A DNA stretch of 64,000 nt from Anisodus tanguticus. Taxonomy: Eukaryota > Streptophyta > Magnoliopsida > Solanales > Solanaceae. The stretch's first letter is position 1. Every line of letters starts with the position of its first letter. Below are positions 10,909-20,626 of the stretch, piece by piece. The notes beneath the pieces are model-generated. The model had not been told where the DNA came from. It ran no database searches and saw only the letters and a list, made by a program, of their open reading frames with translations. The stretch spans positions 40,692,032 to 40,756,031 of the forward strand of contig CM067559.1 in assembly GCA_034509755.1 (NCBI GenBank), read 5' to 3'. A program made the position numbers and the translations under genes.

Positions 10909-11027
10909 CGGAAAAAGGTCAGATTTACCCAAAGTAGGATGGGAAGGGTAAATATATCAAAAAAGTATGACGAAGGGCAGATATAGCCATTTTCTTAGAG
11001 TACAGGGGAAAATCTGACCCTTTTCCG
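10909..11027. mobile_element. Mutator-type MITE (119 bp) with 9-bp duplication
   Basis: The ends CGGAAAAAGGTCAGATTT and AAAATCTGACCCTTTTCCG are near-perfect inverted repeats. The flanking AAGTAAGAA is present on both sides (10900-10908 and 11028-11036). A 9-bp duplication is typical of Mutator-like elements. It has no coding capacity and depends on transposase made elsewhere. Confidence 0.88.
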
Positions 11028-11036
11028 AAGTAAGAA

Positions 11037-12226
11037 ATCATGTAGTCCATAACTTCAAACTGCCAAGCTACTGAAGATTAGGTCCTTAGGCTCAAAAGTT
11101 TTATAACTCCCAAGCCAATGTGCCAAAACAAGTACTATATATTTACTCGATAACATCAGAAGCAACGAATCCTTGAATGTGATTCTGATCACATTTGAGA
11201 AAAAAAATTGCTACTTAGAATTCAACATATAAACATATAGCTGAAGAGATTTAAAAAAAAAATAGAGTAACAAAAGCATTTGGCTTTAACATAGAATGTG
11301 ACATCAGTTTCCCATACTTGGAGCAGAGCAAAGGGATAATATCTCTCCCTTCTCATCGTAGTAACTTTCGCTGCACTTAGTTTAAAAGTTCACCAAGGGT
11401 CCATTTCGATGAAAATTGGGATTTAATAGGGGATAACAAAACTTATACATCCGAAATTTTGAGATTTCCAATGACAGGCTCTGTAATGAACTCGAATCCA
11501 ATGTAACAATAACCAGCTTCTCAACTATATCAATCAGACTAAAGTTCAATTACAATTCCAGAAAGTAAATGCAACAACTCAAATGGCAAAAGCCCAAACG
11601 GAAATGCAGAAGTAGTGAAAGTAAGAACTAGGGATAGATAGACTGAAGAAGAGAGATGAGAAGCTTAGACTCAGAAAATTAGGGATGAGAAATACAGAAA
11701 TGCCTTGGCACATAATTCATGATACCTTTTGATAGTGACACCCCGTGCTATTTAACGACAATAATAAGTACCCTCAGCTTGGATCCCAAATTAACCTTTG
11801 TGAAGGCCTGGCCCAGTATCTATTTAAGTAATATCCTTGTTGGTATCCTTATTGGGCGGGGCGGATTCATAACAGGTTCAAGTGTCACTAGAAACAGATC
11901 CAAACTAATGGCTAAAAGGACCTGTAATTTGAGTTTATAGTTCTACTTTTACTTTCTTAGGTAACGTGATTCATTTAAAAAACACTACAGAATAGTGGCC
12001 AAATCTTTCCATCCACATGGGAGAGATTTGGCACAATCATGCAGTAATGAATGAATGTATGAAAGCATAAAATCAATAAGAACATAAACATTTCAAAGAC
12101 TATGTATTTGACCAAGAAAAAAAAGACTTTGTACGTACAAGCATGGTATACATATAGCCAGTTAAACATGTAGCAAGAGCAAGTCATGAATATCAGCCGA
12201 GTCTTTACCAACAGGCTAGCCTATGA
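11037..12226. other. Intergenic region downstream of the acylphosphatase gene
   Basis: Contains no supported gene. Part of it (about 12000-12226) is presumably the 3' untranslated region of the minus-strand acylphosphatase gene. The GC-richer patch near 11780-11880 has no recognisable coding frame. Confidence 0.5.
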
Positions 12227-12493
12227 TCAAGCAGTTTGTTTGCGTTCGAACCCTGTTCCAGGGTCATCATCACTGGGGAAGACATCAAATCCCGTGACAA
12301 TAGCAGATGGTGGACCCCTCCGACACCTCTGCTCCATTTCCTGAACCTTTTCCGGGGTTCCAGAAAACAACGCCTCCACTGATCCATCTCTCCGATTTCG
12401 AACCCAACCTTTCAAGCCCAACTCCTTAGCGTTCTCCACAGTCCAGTCCCTATAAAACACCCCTTGCACTCTCCCGTTAATCACAGCTCTAAC
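12227..12493 (-). CDS. Acylphosphatase, exon 2 (catalytic domain)
   Basis: This 89-codon exon (including stop) encodes almost the whole acylphosphatase fold. It starts VRAVINGRVQGVFYRDW, where the Arg of FYRD (about residue 131 of the joined protein) is the phosphate-binding catalytic Arg. It continues with ELGLKGWVRNRRDGSVEALF, whose Asn (about residue 149) is the second catalytic residue. Acylphosphatases hydrolyse the carboxyl-phosphate bond of acyl phosphates. The acceptor AG is at 12494-12495, preceded on the minus strand by GTGTCTGTGGTTGC. The reading phase is 0 and joins directly to exon 1. A broken paralogue lies at 20440-22036. Function is inferred from motifs; the domain is complete and uninterrupted. 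Confidence 0.9.
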   Translation of the reverse strand, partial: VRAVINGRVQGVFYRDWTVENAKELGLKGWVRNRRDGSVEALFSGTPEKVQEMEQRCRRGPPSAIVTGFDVFPSDDDPGTGFERKQTA

Positions 12494-14011
12494 CTGCAAC
12501 CACAGACACATTAAGTAACCAAAACGCATTACTGAAAAAACAGCTTAAAGTCTCATCTTTTTAACAAATTATAACTGAAAATCACAGCTAGCTTGCAGCC
12601 ACAGCACACAAATACCCAAAAATCAAATAATCAAACAACCATAAACGACAAGTAGCTTAAAGTCTCATCTTTTTAAAGATATTCATCTAAAAACCACAGT
12701 AAACCTCCGGCAGCAGCATAAAATAGACGAGAAAGAATCCGACAATCACCCAAGAAAGCTCAAAATCTCATCTTTATGAAGAATTTCGATTGAAAATCAC
12801 TGCTAGCCAAGAGACAGAGCCACACAGGTACCCAAAACCCAGAAAAATCTAACAATAAGAGAACAATAGCTCAAAATCTCATTCTTTTAAGAATTACAAT
12901 TCAAAAAACTCAAAGCTAACCTGCAGCTATAGCACTACAAACACCCAAATCCCAGAAATATCGAACACCAATTTCCCTATAAATGCTCAAAACGCCATCT
13001 TTCTCTAAGAATTTCAATTGAAAATCACAACAAATTATAACCACAGCACACAAATACCAAAACCAAGAAACAATCAGTCACCTGTTACCCTTAACAATCT
13101 CAAAATCTCATCTTGTTAAATCGAAAATTCACAGCTAACTTTTATCAAAAGCACATAAAAATAAAAAAAACATAAATAATCTAACACCCATTACAAGGGG
13201 TGGGCAAATAGCACACAAATATCTTAAACCCAAAAAATAACCAAACACCCATTTCCCAAAAGAAGCTCAAAATCTAACCTTGATTGAAAATTTCAATTGA
13301 AAATCATAGCAAACCTACAGCCATAGCACACAAATATCTTAAACCCATAAAATCACCAAACACCCATTTCCTAAAAGAAGCTCAAAATCTCATCTTGATA
13401 GTAAATTTCAATTGAAAATCATAGTAAACCTGTAACCAAAGCACACAAATATCCTAAACGCACAAACTCACCAAACACCCATTTCCCAAAAGAAGCTAAA
13501 AACCTAATCTTGATTGAAAATTTCAATTGAAATTCATATCAAACTTGCAAGCCACAACACAGAATATCCCAAACCCAGAAATCACCAAACACCCATTTCC
13601 CAAAAGAAGCTCAAAATCTCATCTTGATAGTATTTCAATTGAAAATCATAGTAAACCTGTAACCAAAGCACACAAATATCCTAAACCCACAAACTCACCA
13701 AACACCCATTCCCCAAAAGAAGCTAAAAACCTAATCTTGATTGAAAATTTCAATTGAAATTCATATCAAACTTGCAAGCCGTAACACAGAATATCCCAAA
13801 ACCGGAAATCACCAAACACCCATTTTCCAAAAGAAGCTCAAAATCTCATCTTGATAGAAAATTTCAATTGAAAATCATAGCAAAACTGTAACCATAGCAC
13901 ACAAATATCTTAAAACCAGACATCACCAAATACCCATTTACCAGAAAAAGCTAAAAATCTCATCTTTTATCAAGAACAATTGGAAAATCGAAAAGGGTAG
14001 TTAGGACTCAC
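12494..14011 (-). other. Intron of the acylphosphatase gene, filled by a tandem repeat
   Basis: The 1,518-bp intron has a GTGAGT donor at 14006-14011 and a GCAG acceptor ending at 12494. Nearly all of it is an array of about 110-116-bp units (see the separate repeat entry). The splice sites agree with continuous acylphosphatase coding sequence across the junction (AKT then VRAVI). Confidence 0.85.
12530..13970. repeat. Intronic minisatellite, about 114-bp period, with 228-bp higher-order units
   Basis: The phrase GCACACAAATATCTTAAACC recurs at about 13211, 13327, 13440, 13554, 13668, 13783 and 13897. Each unit continues with CACCAAACACCCATTTCCC, AGAAGCTCAAAATCTCATC and AATTTCAATTGAAAATCAT. 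From 13440 alternate copies resemble each other more than neighbours do (AAACTTGCAAGCC versus AAACCTGTAACCA), giving a 228-bp dimer. More degenerate units extend left to about 12540, for roughly 12-13 in total. Confidence 0.9.
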
Positions 14012-14359
14012 CGTTTTAGCATCTGGGCCGGCGTCGGAATTTAAGGAGGACATAGGATATGAGAGAGGAGGTGAACGAAATTTGTGAAGAAAATGAAGAG
14101 GAGTACAAGGGAGAACAAAACAAGAACGAAATTGAAGAGAAGAACTACGACCAACACGACGAGGTAGTAACAGGAGCAACTTAAAGGAGACTCGTGTTGT
14201 TCCTCTAAGTATAGAAACATTTTGGGTTTGACATTGACATGGTGGTGGTTGTAGATGGTTCTTGTTATTAAAGTGGTGGGATTTGAAAAATGAATTTGTC
14301 AAACGAGAAATGACTTTTTGGGTAGCAAAAGATGATGATGATGCAGAAGGTGCCAACAT
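14012..14359 (-). CDS. Acylphosphatase, exon 1 (N-terminal extension)
   Basis: The first in-frame ATG (14357-14359) opens 116 codons up to the GTGAGT donor. The N-terminus MLAPSASSSSFATQKVISRL is rich in Ser, Ala and basic residues and poor in acidic ones, as in plastid or mitochondrial transit peptides. The segment to about residue 100 has no domain. The catalytic domain starts only at the end (AKT) and continues in exon 2, giving about 204 residues against about 100 for a bare acylphosphatase. A second possible start is Met104 in YPMSSLNSD, which would give a cytosolic-sized protein. Choice of start and targeting are inferences. Confidence 0.75.
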
Positions 14360-14365
14360 TGCCAC

Positions 14366-15566
14366 TGGAGTCGTCGTCTTTGATTTAATGTAGATATGGT
14401 TGGAAGAGCCTTTGTTGTGACGAAGGCTGATGAGATTTGAGTCCGAGTAATGTGGACTTTCTCGGTCGCAAATGAATTTTGCTTGTCAAGTGCTACAGAC
14501 GATGCTAAAGAATTTTGGTGGCAAAGTGGTGTTGATGGAGCCGGGTATGGTTTTTTTTATTAATTACAGGGTTATGGGTTGGGTTTTAATTATTCAGGTC
14601 CTTTGATAGTTGATTAGAATTATGCAGATATTAGTAATATATAAATTAGTTATGAGAAAATTTACATATTAATTTAGGCAGGTATTAGATATGCATGATT
14701 TAATTATTTATGTATTAGCTATTTTATTTTTTATTCTATATAAAATAATATATAGATTATCTTATAATTTATACATGTATTAGCTATGTGAGTTTCTAAA
14801 TTACAAACCAACACAATATTAATTTTATACATGAATATAAGTTATTTCTTAACCAGTAACAAACATGGTATTATTTATGCATGATTTTAATAGTTGGATA
14901 ACTCACCTTCAAATCAGCTACCACACGACCCTAAGGGATATGTTTAAAATAGGTCAATAGGGTGATGACAAGTGTCGCTTTATTAAAATGATGGATATAT
15001 TTATGTCATAGTATAATGGAAGTGGTGTAATTAAACATTTCTGATAGTAAAAGAGTATATTTGACCCTTTTATGTTTTTTCAGAGTAGTGTATAGTTCCT
15101 CCATCACATTTTGTTTGATATATTTTTATTAGGTCCATTAAAAAGAATATTACTCTCAATTTATATGATACTTTTTATTTTGAGATTTAAATTATGTAAT
15201 TTTAATTAATATTTTAAAATACATTTTGTAAATTATTGACATGAGACGAAGAAGAGGTAGAGGTATATAGAAGATGATTAAGTAAAATATGGCACAACTT
15301 CAGCTTCCCAAAGATATGACCATAAATGAGAGGTATGAAGCTTAAAGATTTGATAAAATGTTACTAGTAGGTAGCTAAGTGTTTTATTTGGAGAGGCAGA
15401 GGCTAGCTCTATCTCCTCTCCTCCTTATTAGTATAGTACTAGTATTTAGTAATGATATAGTTTCTTAATGCTTGATGTGTATTACTTTTCGTGGCTTCAT
15501 TTATTTTATAAGTATCTTGATATTTGGCTGTCATTTCTTGCAACCGTGCTTCAGAAATTTTTTCTT
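14366..15566. other. Upstream region of the acylphosphatase gene and AT-rich spacer
   Basis: The promoter should lie within the first few hundred bases, but no clear TATA box stands out. From about 15095 the sequence resembles a decayed Stowaway-like MITE (left part CTCCATCACATTTTGTTTG; possible right end near 15830-15850, ACATAAATTGGGACGGGG), apparently interrupted by the SINE tail at 15567. Confidence 0.4.
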
Positions 15567-15697
15567 TTGAGTAAGGGTTGGAAACAACTTTTCTACGCCC
15601 ATAAAGGTAGAGGTAAGTAAGATCTACGTACATTCTATTCTCTCCAGATCCACTTTGTGTTGTGAGATTGCACTTAATATGTGGTTATTGTTTTATT
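15567..15697 (+). repeat. Degenerate TS-SINE/RTE-LINE 3' tail
   Basis: It reads TTGAGTAAGGGTTGGAAACA, then AAAGGTAGAGGTAAGTAAG, ATCTACGTACATTC and a terminal TTATTGTT. This order matches the solanaceous TTG-tailed tail, whose cleanest copy here is at 18068-18180 on the other strand. No target duplication is visible. Confidence 0.55.
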
Positions 15698-16409
15698 GAC
15701 AAGAGACGAATACAACTTATAGTACTCTTTGTATTGTTTTTGAATATCTAAATTTTAATTTTAAAATATTAATCCAATCTAATTAGCTTCAAAGACTTGT
15801 TAATTTCCTCTCGAAAAAAAGAAAAATGTCACATAAATTGGGACGGGGAAAATTATTTTTATATTTTTGAAGTAAAAATATTTTAAGATCATAAATATTA
15901 TAATGCTTAAAATTATAAATTTCAAAAGTCCTATAAACATAAAATTGTCATTATTTCGCCTTTTCACCTCGTTATATTGTCATTTAGACCTCAAAACAAC
16001 TTCTCACGAAAAAAAGAGTACATAATTATGTCACTAATTGGATTATAAAACAATGTCTTTTATTTTTGCTCTGTCTGAAGAAAAGAAGGATATCAAAGAA
16101 TAAATCTTTCTTTGCATCGTTGAGTTTCAAAACGTATAATACTCAATATAAACGGAGTTCAATGATCTCTACATTCACCAAAAAGTTCTTTCAGTTGGTT
16201 AAAATTAAATTAAATCTTATGAAATCATATTAATAAGTTGAAGATACATTCTGTACTATGCTATAAGTTTACTGATGCTTTAAAGCTTACTTGATATAAA
16301 AAGAATGTTTACTCCCTAAAACAAAATAAAGCATAACTAGGAAAATGATTTTCTTTCGTCTTGCATGCAACAATTGTTGCAGGAACACAAACAAAAACGC
16401 ATAACGTGA
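15698..16409. other. AT-rich spacer
   Basis: No gene is supported. Includes the probable right end of a Stowaway-like MITE near 15830-15850. Confidence 0.5.
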
Positions 16410-16426
16410 CAAACTCTTAAGGTTTT

Positions 16427-16794
16427 CTTTTCTTTTTTACGAAATGATGAGTAAGACCTTTTTGTTATGCTACTAGTAATTGCTCTGCTTTCAAATACCC
16501 TTTTTTGATTTAGAACCCAGCAAAAAGTTGCAATTAACTGCCCTTTCCATTATCATCAAACAAAAGACTATCATACACGCCGCTGGCAAGCTACCCTCGC
16601 CTATCTCTTCGGGTGCGTACAGAGTAAAAATCCCGCTCTACTGCAATAGCCCACAAACTACATAGGGGAAGTAAACCGCACTAGGCAAGCCCCATGCGAC
16701 GAGCTCAAATGAGAAAGCATGCAGAGAATTCCGTACCTGAGACCCCCCCATTTGAAAATTCCCCGGCTCAACCAACTCGGTCATCCTTACGAGT
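16427..16794 (-). mobile_element. Probable SINE on the minus strand
   Basis: Read on the minus strand the head is TCGTAAGGATGACCGAGTTG GTTGAG, resembling the A box of a Ser/Leu-type tRNA. The body includes GGGCTTGCCTAGTGCGGTTT and CGCACCCGAAGAGATAGG, which I recognise as a solanaceous SINE body. The tail is A-rich. Flanks CAAACTCTTAAGGTTTT (16410-16426) and CAAACTCTCAAGGTTTT (16795-16811) differ at one base and are the likely target duplication. The length of 368 bp is more than usual for SINEs, so the 3' part may include extra sequence. Confidence 0.65.
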
Positions 16795-16934
16795 CAAACT
16801 CTCAAGGTTTTTTCAGGTACATCCGAAAATTAAACATTAATTTGAATGATCTTTGAAATTTATTTCTTGTTTCCACGGTCACTTGTCAAATACAAGGACA
16901 ATAGTTATCAACACACTAGGATTCAAACTTCATA

Positions 16935-17012
16935 GCTCTTTTGGGGGCAACGGCTTAATAGATTTGAATTTCTCTTTTGGGGTCAACGACTTAATAGATT
17001 TGAATTTCCCTC
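16935..17012. repeat. Two-copy tandem repeat, about 36 bp
   Basis: The unit CTTAATAGATTTGAATTTC preceded by CTTTTGGGG(G/T)CAACG occurs twice in a row. There is no coding meaning that I can see. Confidence 0.75.
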
Positions 17013-17240
17013 CTCAACAGTGGATGGAAGATATATATACCCGTACCTATTACGTAGATAAAATGGTTTGATAAAATGGTTTTCTTTCTTTCTTGATCGC
17101 GACTGAGAATCAAAGTATCGACGGGAGGGACACAAAGCAAGTCTAGAGTCTTGCAGGATCACTAGTGCAACGACGGACGGACAATATACATAATGGGTTA
17201 TTATGAACCCAGCATTTTCAACACTGAGTAGGAGTACGTA

Positions 17241-17318
17241 ACAACAACAATAATAACATACTCAGAAATCCCATAGAGGGGCCTGGGGATGATAGATTAT
17301 ACACAGATCTTACCCTTA
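17241..17318 (-). repeat. TS-SINE/RTE-LINE 3' tail fragment
   Basis: Plus strand begins with CAACAACAATAATAACATAC, i.e. a TTG-type tail on the minus strand, followed by GGGGCCTGGGGATGAT and CACAGATCTTACCC, the conserved tail order. It directly abuts the poly(A) end of the LINE to its right. Confidence 0.65.
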
Positions 17319-17444
17319 CCTTTTTTTTGTAACTATGTAAAGATTACCATTAACAACAAAAAAATTACACCTCATGAGCACCTAATCCCCCTACCACCTT
17401 CCAGGAAGGGTACAGGTAAGATCAAGCCTCCAGTTGAGTACTAA

Positions 17445-18050
17445 TTACACAAAGAATCTTTGTAACCAAGTCCTACACCTTTGAGCCTTTTTTGACATTC
17501 TAACTAAGTTTAATCTAATTACGAAATCATGCTTAATCTGAGTAACAGCTACATCAGTATTGGCACTGGTGCCTCTAAAGATTTTCCAGTTCCTATTCTT
17601 CCACACAAAGTAGATAACTGCTCCCCATAAAGCTGCAATAACTTTCTTTTGGAATTGTTTCCAGTGCTTCCTTCTGATACTTTCCATCACATGTTTAGGT
17701 TCTCCTGCTGGAATTTGAACTCCCGCCCATTGTATCATCTCTGCACTTACCCTTTTGGTCCATTCACAATTTGAAAATAGATGTTGATGAGTTTCCACAG
17801 TTTGACTATCACATAAACAACATTTTGTACTATCCACTGGAATGTGTAGCCTCAGAAGTCTATCCTTGGTCAGCAACCTCCTTTGTACAGCCAACCAAAC
17901 AATAAACCTGTGCTTTGGTTGTGCAGATGCACCCCATATCAAAGCTGCAGTTCTTAGTCCGCTTTGTTACCCCAGCATTGCCACATAGCTACTAGAAATA
18001 GAGTATTGCTCACCAGGGGTCAGCATATAAGTTCCTTGAGTGTACCATGC
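17445..18050 (-). pseudogene. LINE reverse transcriptase C-terminal zinc-binding domain
   Basis: The frame contains QPKHRFIVWLAVQRRLLTKD and CCLCDSQTVETHQHLFSNCEW, the Cys-x2-Cys...His...Cys cluster of the zf-RVT domain found after plant LINE reverse transcriptases. The coding sequence continues upstream to the RTE insertion point at 18050. It ends with a natural-looking stop at 17445. A stop near 17950 breaks the frame. Confidence 0.85.
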
Positions 18051-18067
18051 CTGCATATCAGTCTTTA

Positions 18068-18558
18068 CAACAACAACATACCCAGTGAAGTCGCACAACG
18101 TGAGGTCTGGAGAGGGTCGACTATACGCAGACCTTACATCTACCTTGGTAAATAGAGATGTTGTTTCCGAAAGACCCTCGGCTCAAGAAAAAGCATAAGC
18201 ACAAGCAAAGCAAGAGAAACGGTCAGACCCGGACAAGAAATTTAAAGCAGTATGAAAATGAGAGTAACAAAAGCGAATAAGCCATGATAAAACATTTTGA
18301 AAAAAGAAGCAGTAACTAACGCAGGTAAATAAGATAAACAAAGTGTAGGAAAGAACATACAGCAACAGAAATCAAAGGACATGGGACTATAAAACAATAC
18401 TGCGTCTACTAGTATGATAGGTTAAGCATGGCTACAATAATAACACTACAACTACCAGTATGTAAGCATAATTAGGACTACGCTCAACTACCTACTACCC
18501 TTCTACCCTAATCTGTGTCCTCCACAACCCCCTATCTAAGGTCATGTCCTCAGTAAGT
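18068..18558 (-). mobile_element. 5'-truncated RTE-clade LINE 3' end with 17-bp duplication
   Basis: The insertion is bounded by a perfect CTGCATATCAGTCTTTA duplication (18051-18067 and 18559-18575). On the minus strand it starts with the C-terminus MTLDRGLWRTQIRVEG followed by a stop, typical of the end of plant RTE LINE proteins. It then has a 3' UTR with TTGAGCCGAGGGTCTTTCGG and a (TTG)n end. The same 3' tail is shared with TS-type SINEs. It inserted into the L1-type LINE, so it is the younger of the two. Confidence 0.9.
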
Positions 18559-20290
18559 CTGCATATCAGTCTTTAACGCATTAATCTTCCTCCAGTACCA
18601 GCTGCTATCTGATGGAGGCATGTGGAACCAAATATTGGGATCAGTCTTCATATACACACCATGGACCCATTTTACCCATAAAGAATCCTCCTTCCTTACT
18701 AGTTGCCACAAAAGTTTTCCAACAGAGGCAATGTTCCACAACCTACTACCTTTGATATTCAACCCTCCAAAACATTTAGGCATACATAATTTCTCCCAAG
18801 ACACAAGATTGATTTTCTGTTTCTCCTCCTTACCACCCCAAAGGAATTCCCTACACTTCCTGTCTATCTCTTTCAATACACTTTGGGGCAATATGAAGAC
18901 TGCACCCCAAAAGCTATGAATTGAAAATAAGACTAACATTTATCAATTGGAGTCTACCTGCATATGAGAGCTGTTTAGAACATGCAGTCGTAATCCTGTT
19001 TGTGATCTTCTCTGTGAGTTGGTGGCAATTCATCTTGCTCCACTTTTTTGAAGAGAGTGATAAGCCAAGGTATCTGATGGGAAAGGTCCCCAAAGTGAAA
19101 CCTGTCTTCTTTAGCAACTGGTCCCTGATTTGATCTTGAACCCCAGCCAAAAATATGTTGGACTTATCCAAGTTAGCCTCCAGCCCTGTCACTCTACTGA
19201 AATGACACAGAGCTTCCATAACTCTTGTTACAGATTGTATGTCTCCTTTGCAGAAAATCATCAAGTCATCAGCAAAAACTAGATGTGTGAGCCTCAACTT
19301 CTTACACATAGGATGAAAATGAAAGTCAGGCAAGTTACTAATGCACTTTAGTGTCCTTGATAGGTACTCCATAACTAGAACAGACAGTAGGGGGCATGGA
19401 TCACCTTGTCTAAGCCCTCTTCTACCAGCAAAGAACCCATGTCCTTCACCATTCACTTTGACAGTGAATTTTGGTGATGATACACATGTCATTATAAACT
19501 GGACAAACCTCTCTGGAAACCCATATCCCTTCAATGCTTTCTCCACAAAATTCCAGCTAACCATACCATATGCCTTCCTTAAATCAATCTTCATAAGACA
19601 TCTTGGTGAAGTTTGCCTGTTATAGTGTCTCAAAATGTCATGACATATCAAGACATTAGGCAACATGGACCTCCCTTGAACAAAAGCAGATTGATTTTCT
19701 GCCACTATATGATTATGGCATCTTTCAATCTAATACATATCAGCTTTGAGATACATTTGTATAGCACACTGCAATATGAGATGGGCCTGAACTGACTGGC
19801 TAATTCTGGTATAGATATTTTGGGGATCAAAGCAATATTTGTGGCATTTAACTGCTTCAAAAGCTTCCCATTCCTGAAGAAATCCAACACTGCTTCTGAG
19901 ATGTCATCACCTACAATTGCCCAGGCAGCCTTAAAGAAGCCACTACCGTATCCATCTGGCCCCGGGCTCTTATTGCTATCAATTTGGAACATAGCATTCT
20001 TCACATCCGTAGCTGAATACTCTTTTAACAGGCCAATCTGTTGGTCTGTTGTGAGAAGAGGACCATTTACTAGAAAACCTTTGAATGCTGGTGCTCTATC
20101 AGTTGTATCTTTCCCTAACATTTCCATATAGTAATCCACAAAGATTTTAGCATTATATCTGGATCATACTGCCATATACCATGCTCATCCCTGAATTGGG
20201 TAGTAACATGCTGGAGTTTCCTGTGTTTAATGACATAAAAGAAATACTTGGTGCAATCATCACCTAATTTAATCCTAAGCCATTTGAACC
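18559..20290 (-). pseudogene. LINE reverse transcriptase (L1-type), broken
   Basis: Motifs in order from the right: SNKSPGPDGYGSGFFKAAW, NATNIALIPKI, FRPISYCSVLYK (19705-20139); NQSAFVQGRSM, MKIDLRKAYGMVSW, GLRQGDPCPLLSVLVMEYLS, LVFADDLMIFCKG (catalytic FADD), IRYLGLSLSSKKW (18914-19705); then SVLKEIDRKCREFLWGG and LWVKWVHGVYM (18559-18939). One-base shifts near 19705 and 18930 split it into three frames. The enzyme would copy LINE RNA onto nicked chromosomal DNA; the 5' end, including the endonuclease, is missing. Confidence 0.9.
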
Positions 20291-20439
20291 TTCAGTGATG
20301 GAATCCGAGTTCTCTTTCCCATGGCCAGCGCACGTTAGTTAACGTGCACCTAGAGAAGCCACCAACAAACCATCCCTACCTTCTTGTTGTTTGTTAATTG
20401 TGATCTTTGTGTCCTTAGTACATGAGTTTGTATTAGGCA

Positions 20440-20626
20440 ATTGATCAAACAGTTAGCCTACATTCAAAACCTGGCGCCATAATCTTCATCACTAACGCTC
20501 ACATCCACGCCGGTGGGCCCACCCAACAACGGCGCTCCATTTCTAGAACCTTCTCAACACCACCGGAAAACATGGCTTCTACAGTACCGTCATTTATGTT
20601 CCTAACCCAACCACTTGATCCCAATT
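20440..20626 (-). pseudogene. Acylphosphatase pseudogene, 3' half of exon 2
   Basis: The minus strand reads KLGSSGWVRNINDGTVEAMF, then SGGVEKVLEMERRC and GPPA, matching exon 2 of the gene at 12227-12493 (GWVRNRRDGSVEALF, PEKVQEMEQRC, GPPSA). A stop follows GPPAWM, and further shifts lie in the tail. The 3' flank still resembles that of the functional gene (TTGATCAAACAGTTAGCCTA against a similar string near 12215). The first half of the exon is at 21958-22036, beyond an inserted element. Confidence 0.85.

Larger units (their letters stand above)
17319..20300 (-). mobile_element. 5'-truncated L1-type LINE, interrupted by an RTE-LINE insertion
   Basis: On the minus strand it runs from inside the reverse transcriptase region (right, about 20300) through the thumb and zinc domain to a 3' UTR ending in about 8-9 A (T-run near 17320). 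ORF1 and the endonuclease are missing, as expected from 5' truncation during target-primed reverse transcription. Several frameshifts are present (near 19705 and 18930). An unrelated 491-bp element with its own duplication sits at 18068-18558. Its right end abuts the acylphosphatase pseudogene. No target duplication for the LINE itself was found. Confidence 0.88.

Noticed and set aside
13527..13757. 76-codon ORF in the acylphosphatase intron
   Set aside because: It is the translated minisatellite.
12530..13970. CRISPR-like array
   Set aside because: Units are about 114 bp with no separate unique spacers, in an intron of a plant gene; it is a minisatellite.
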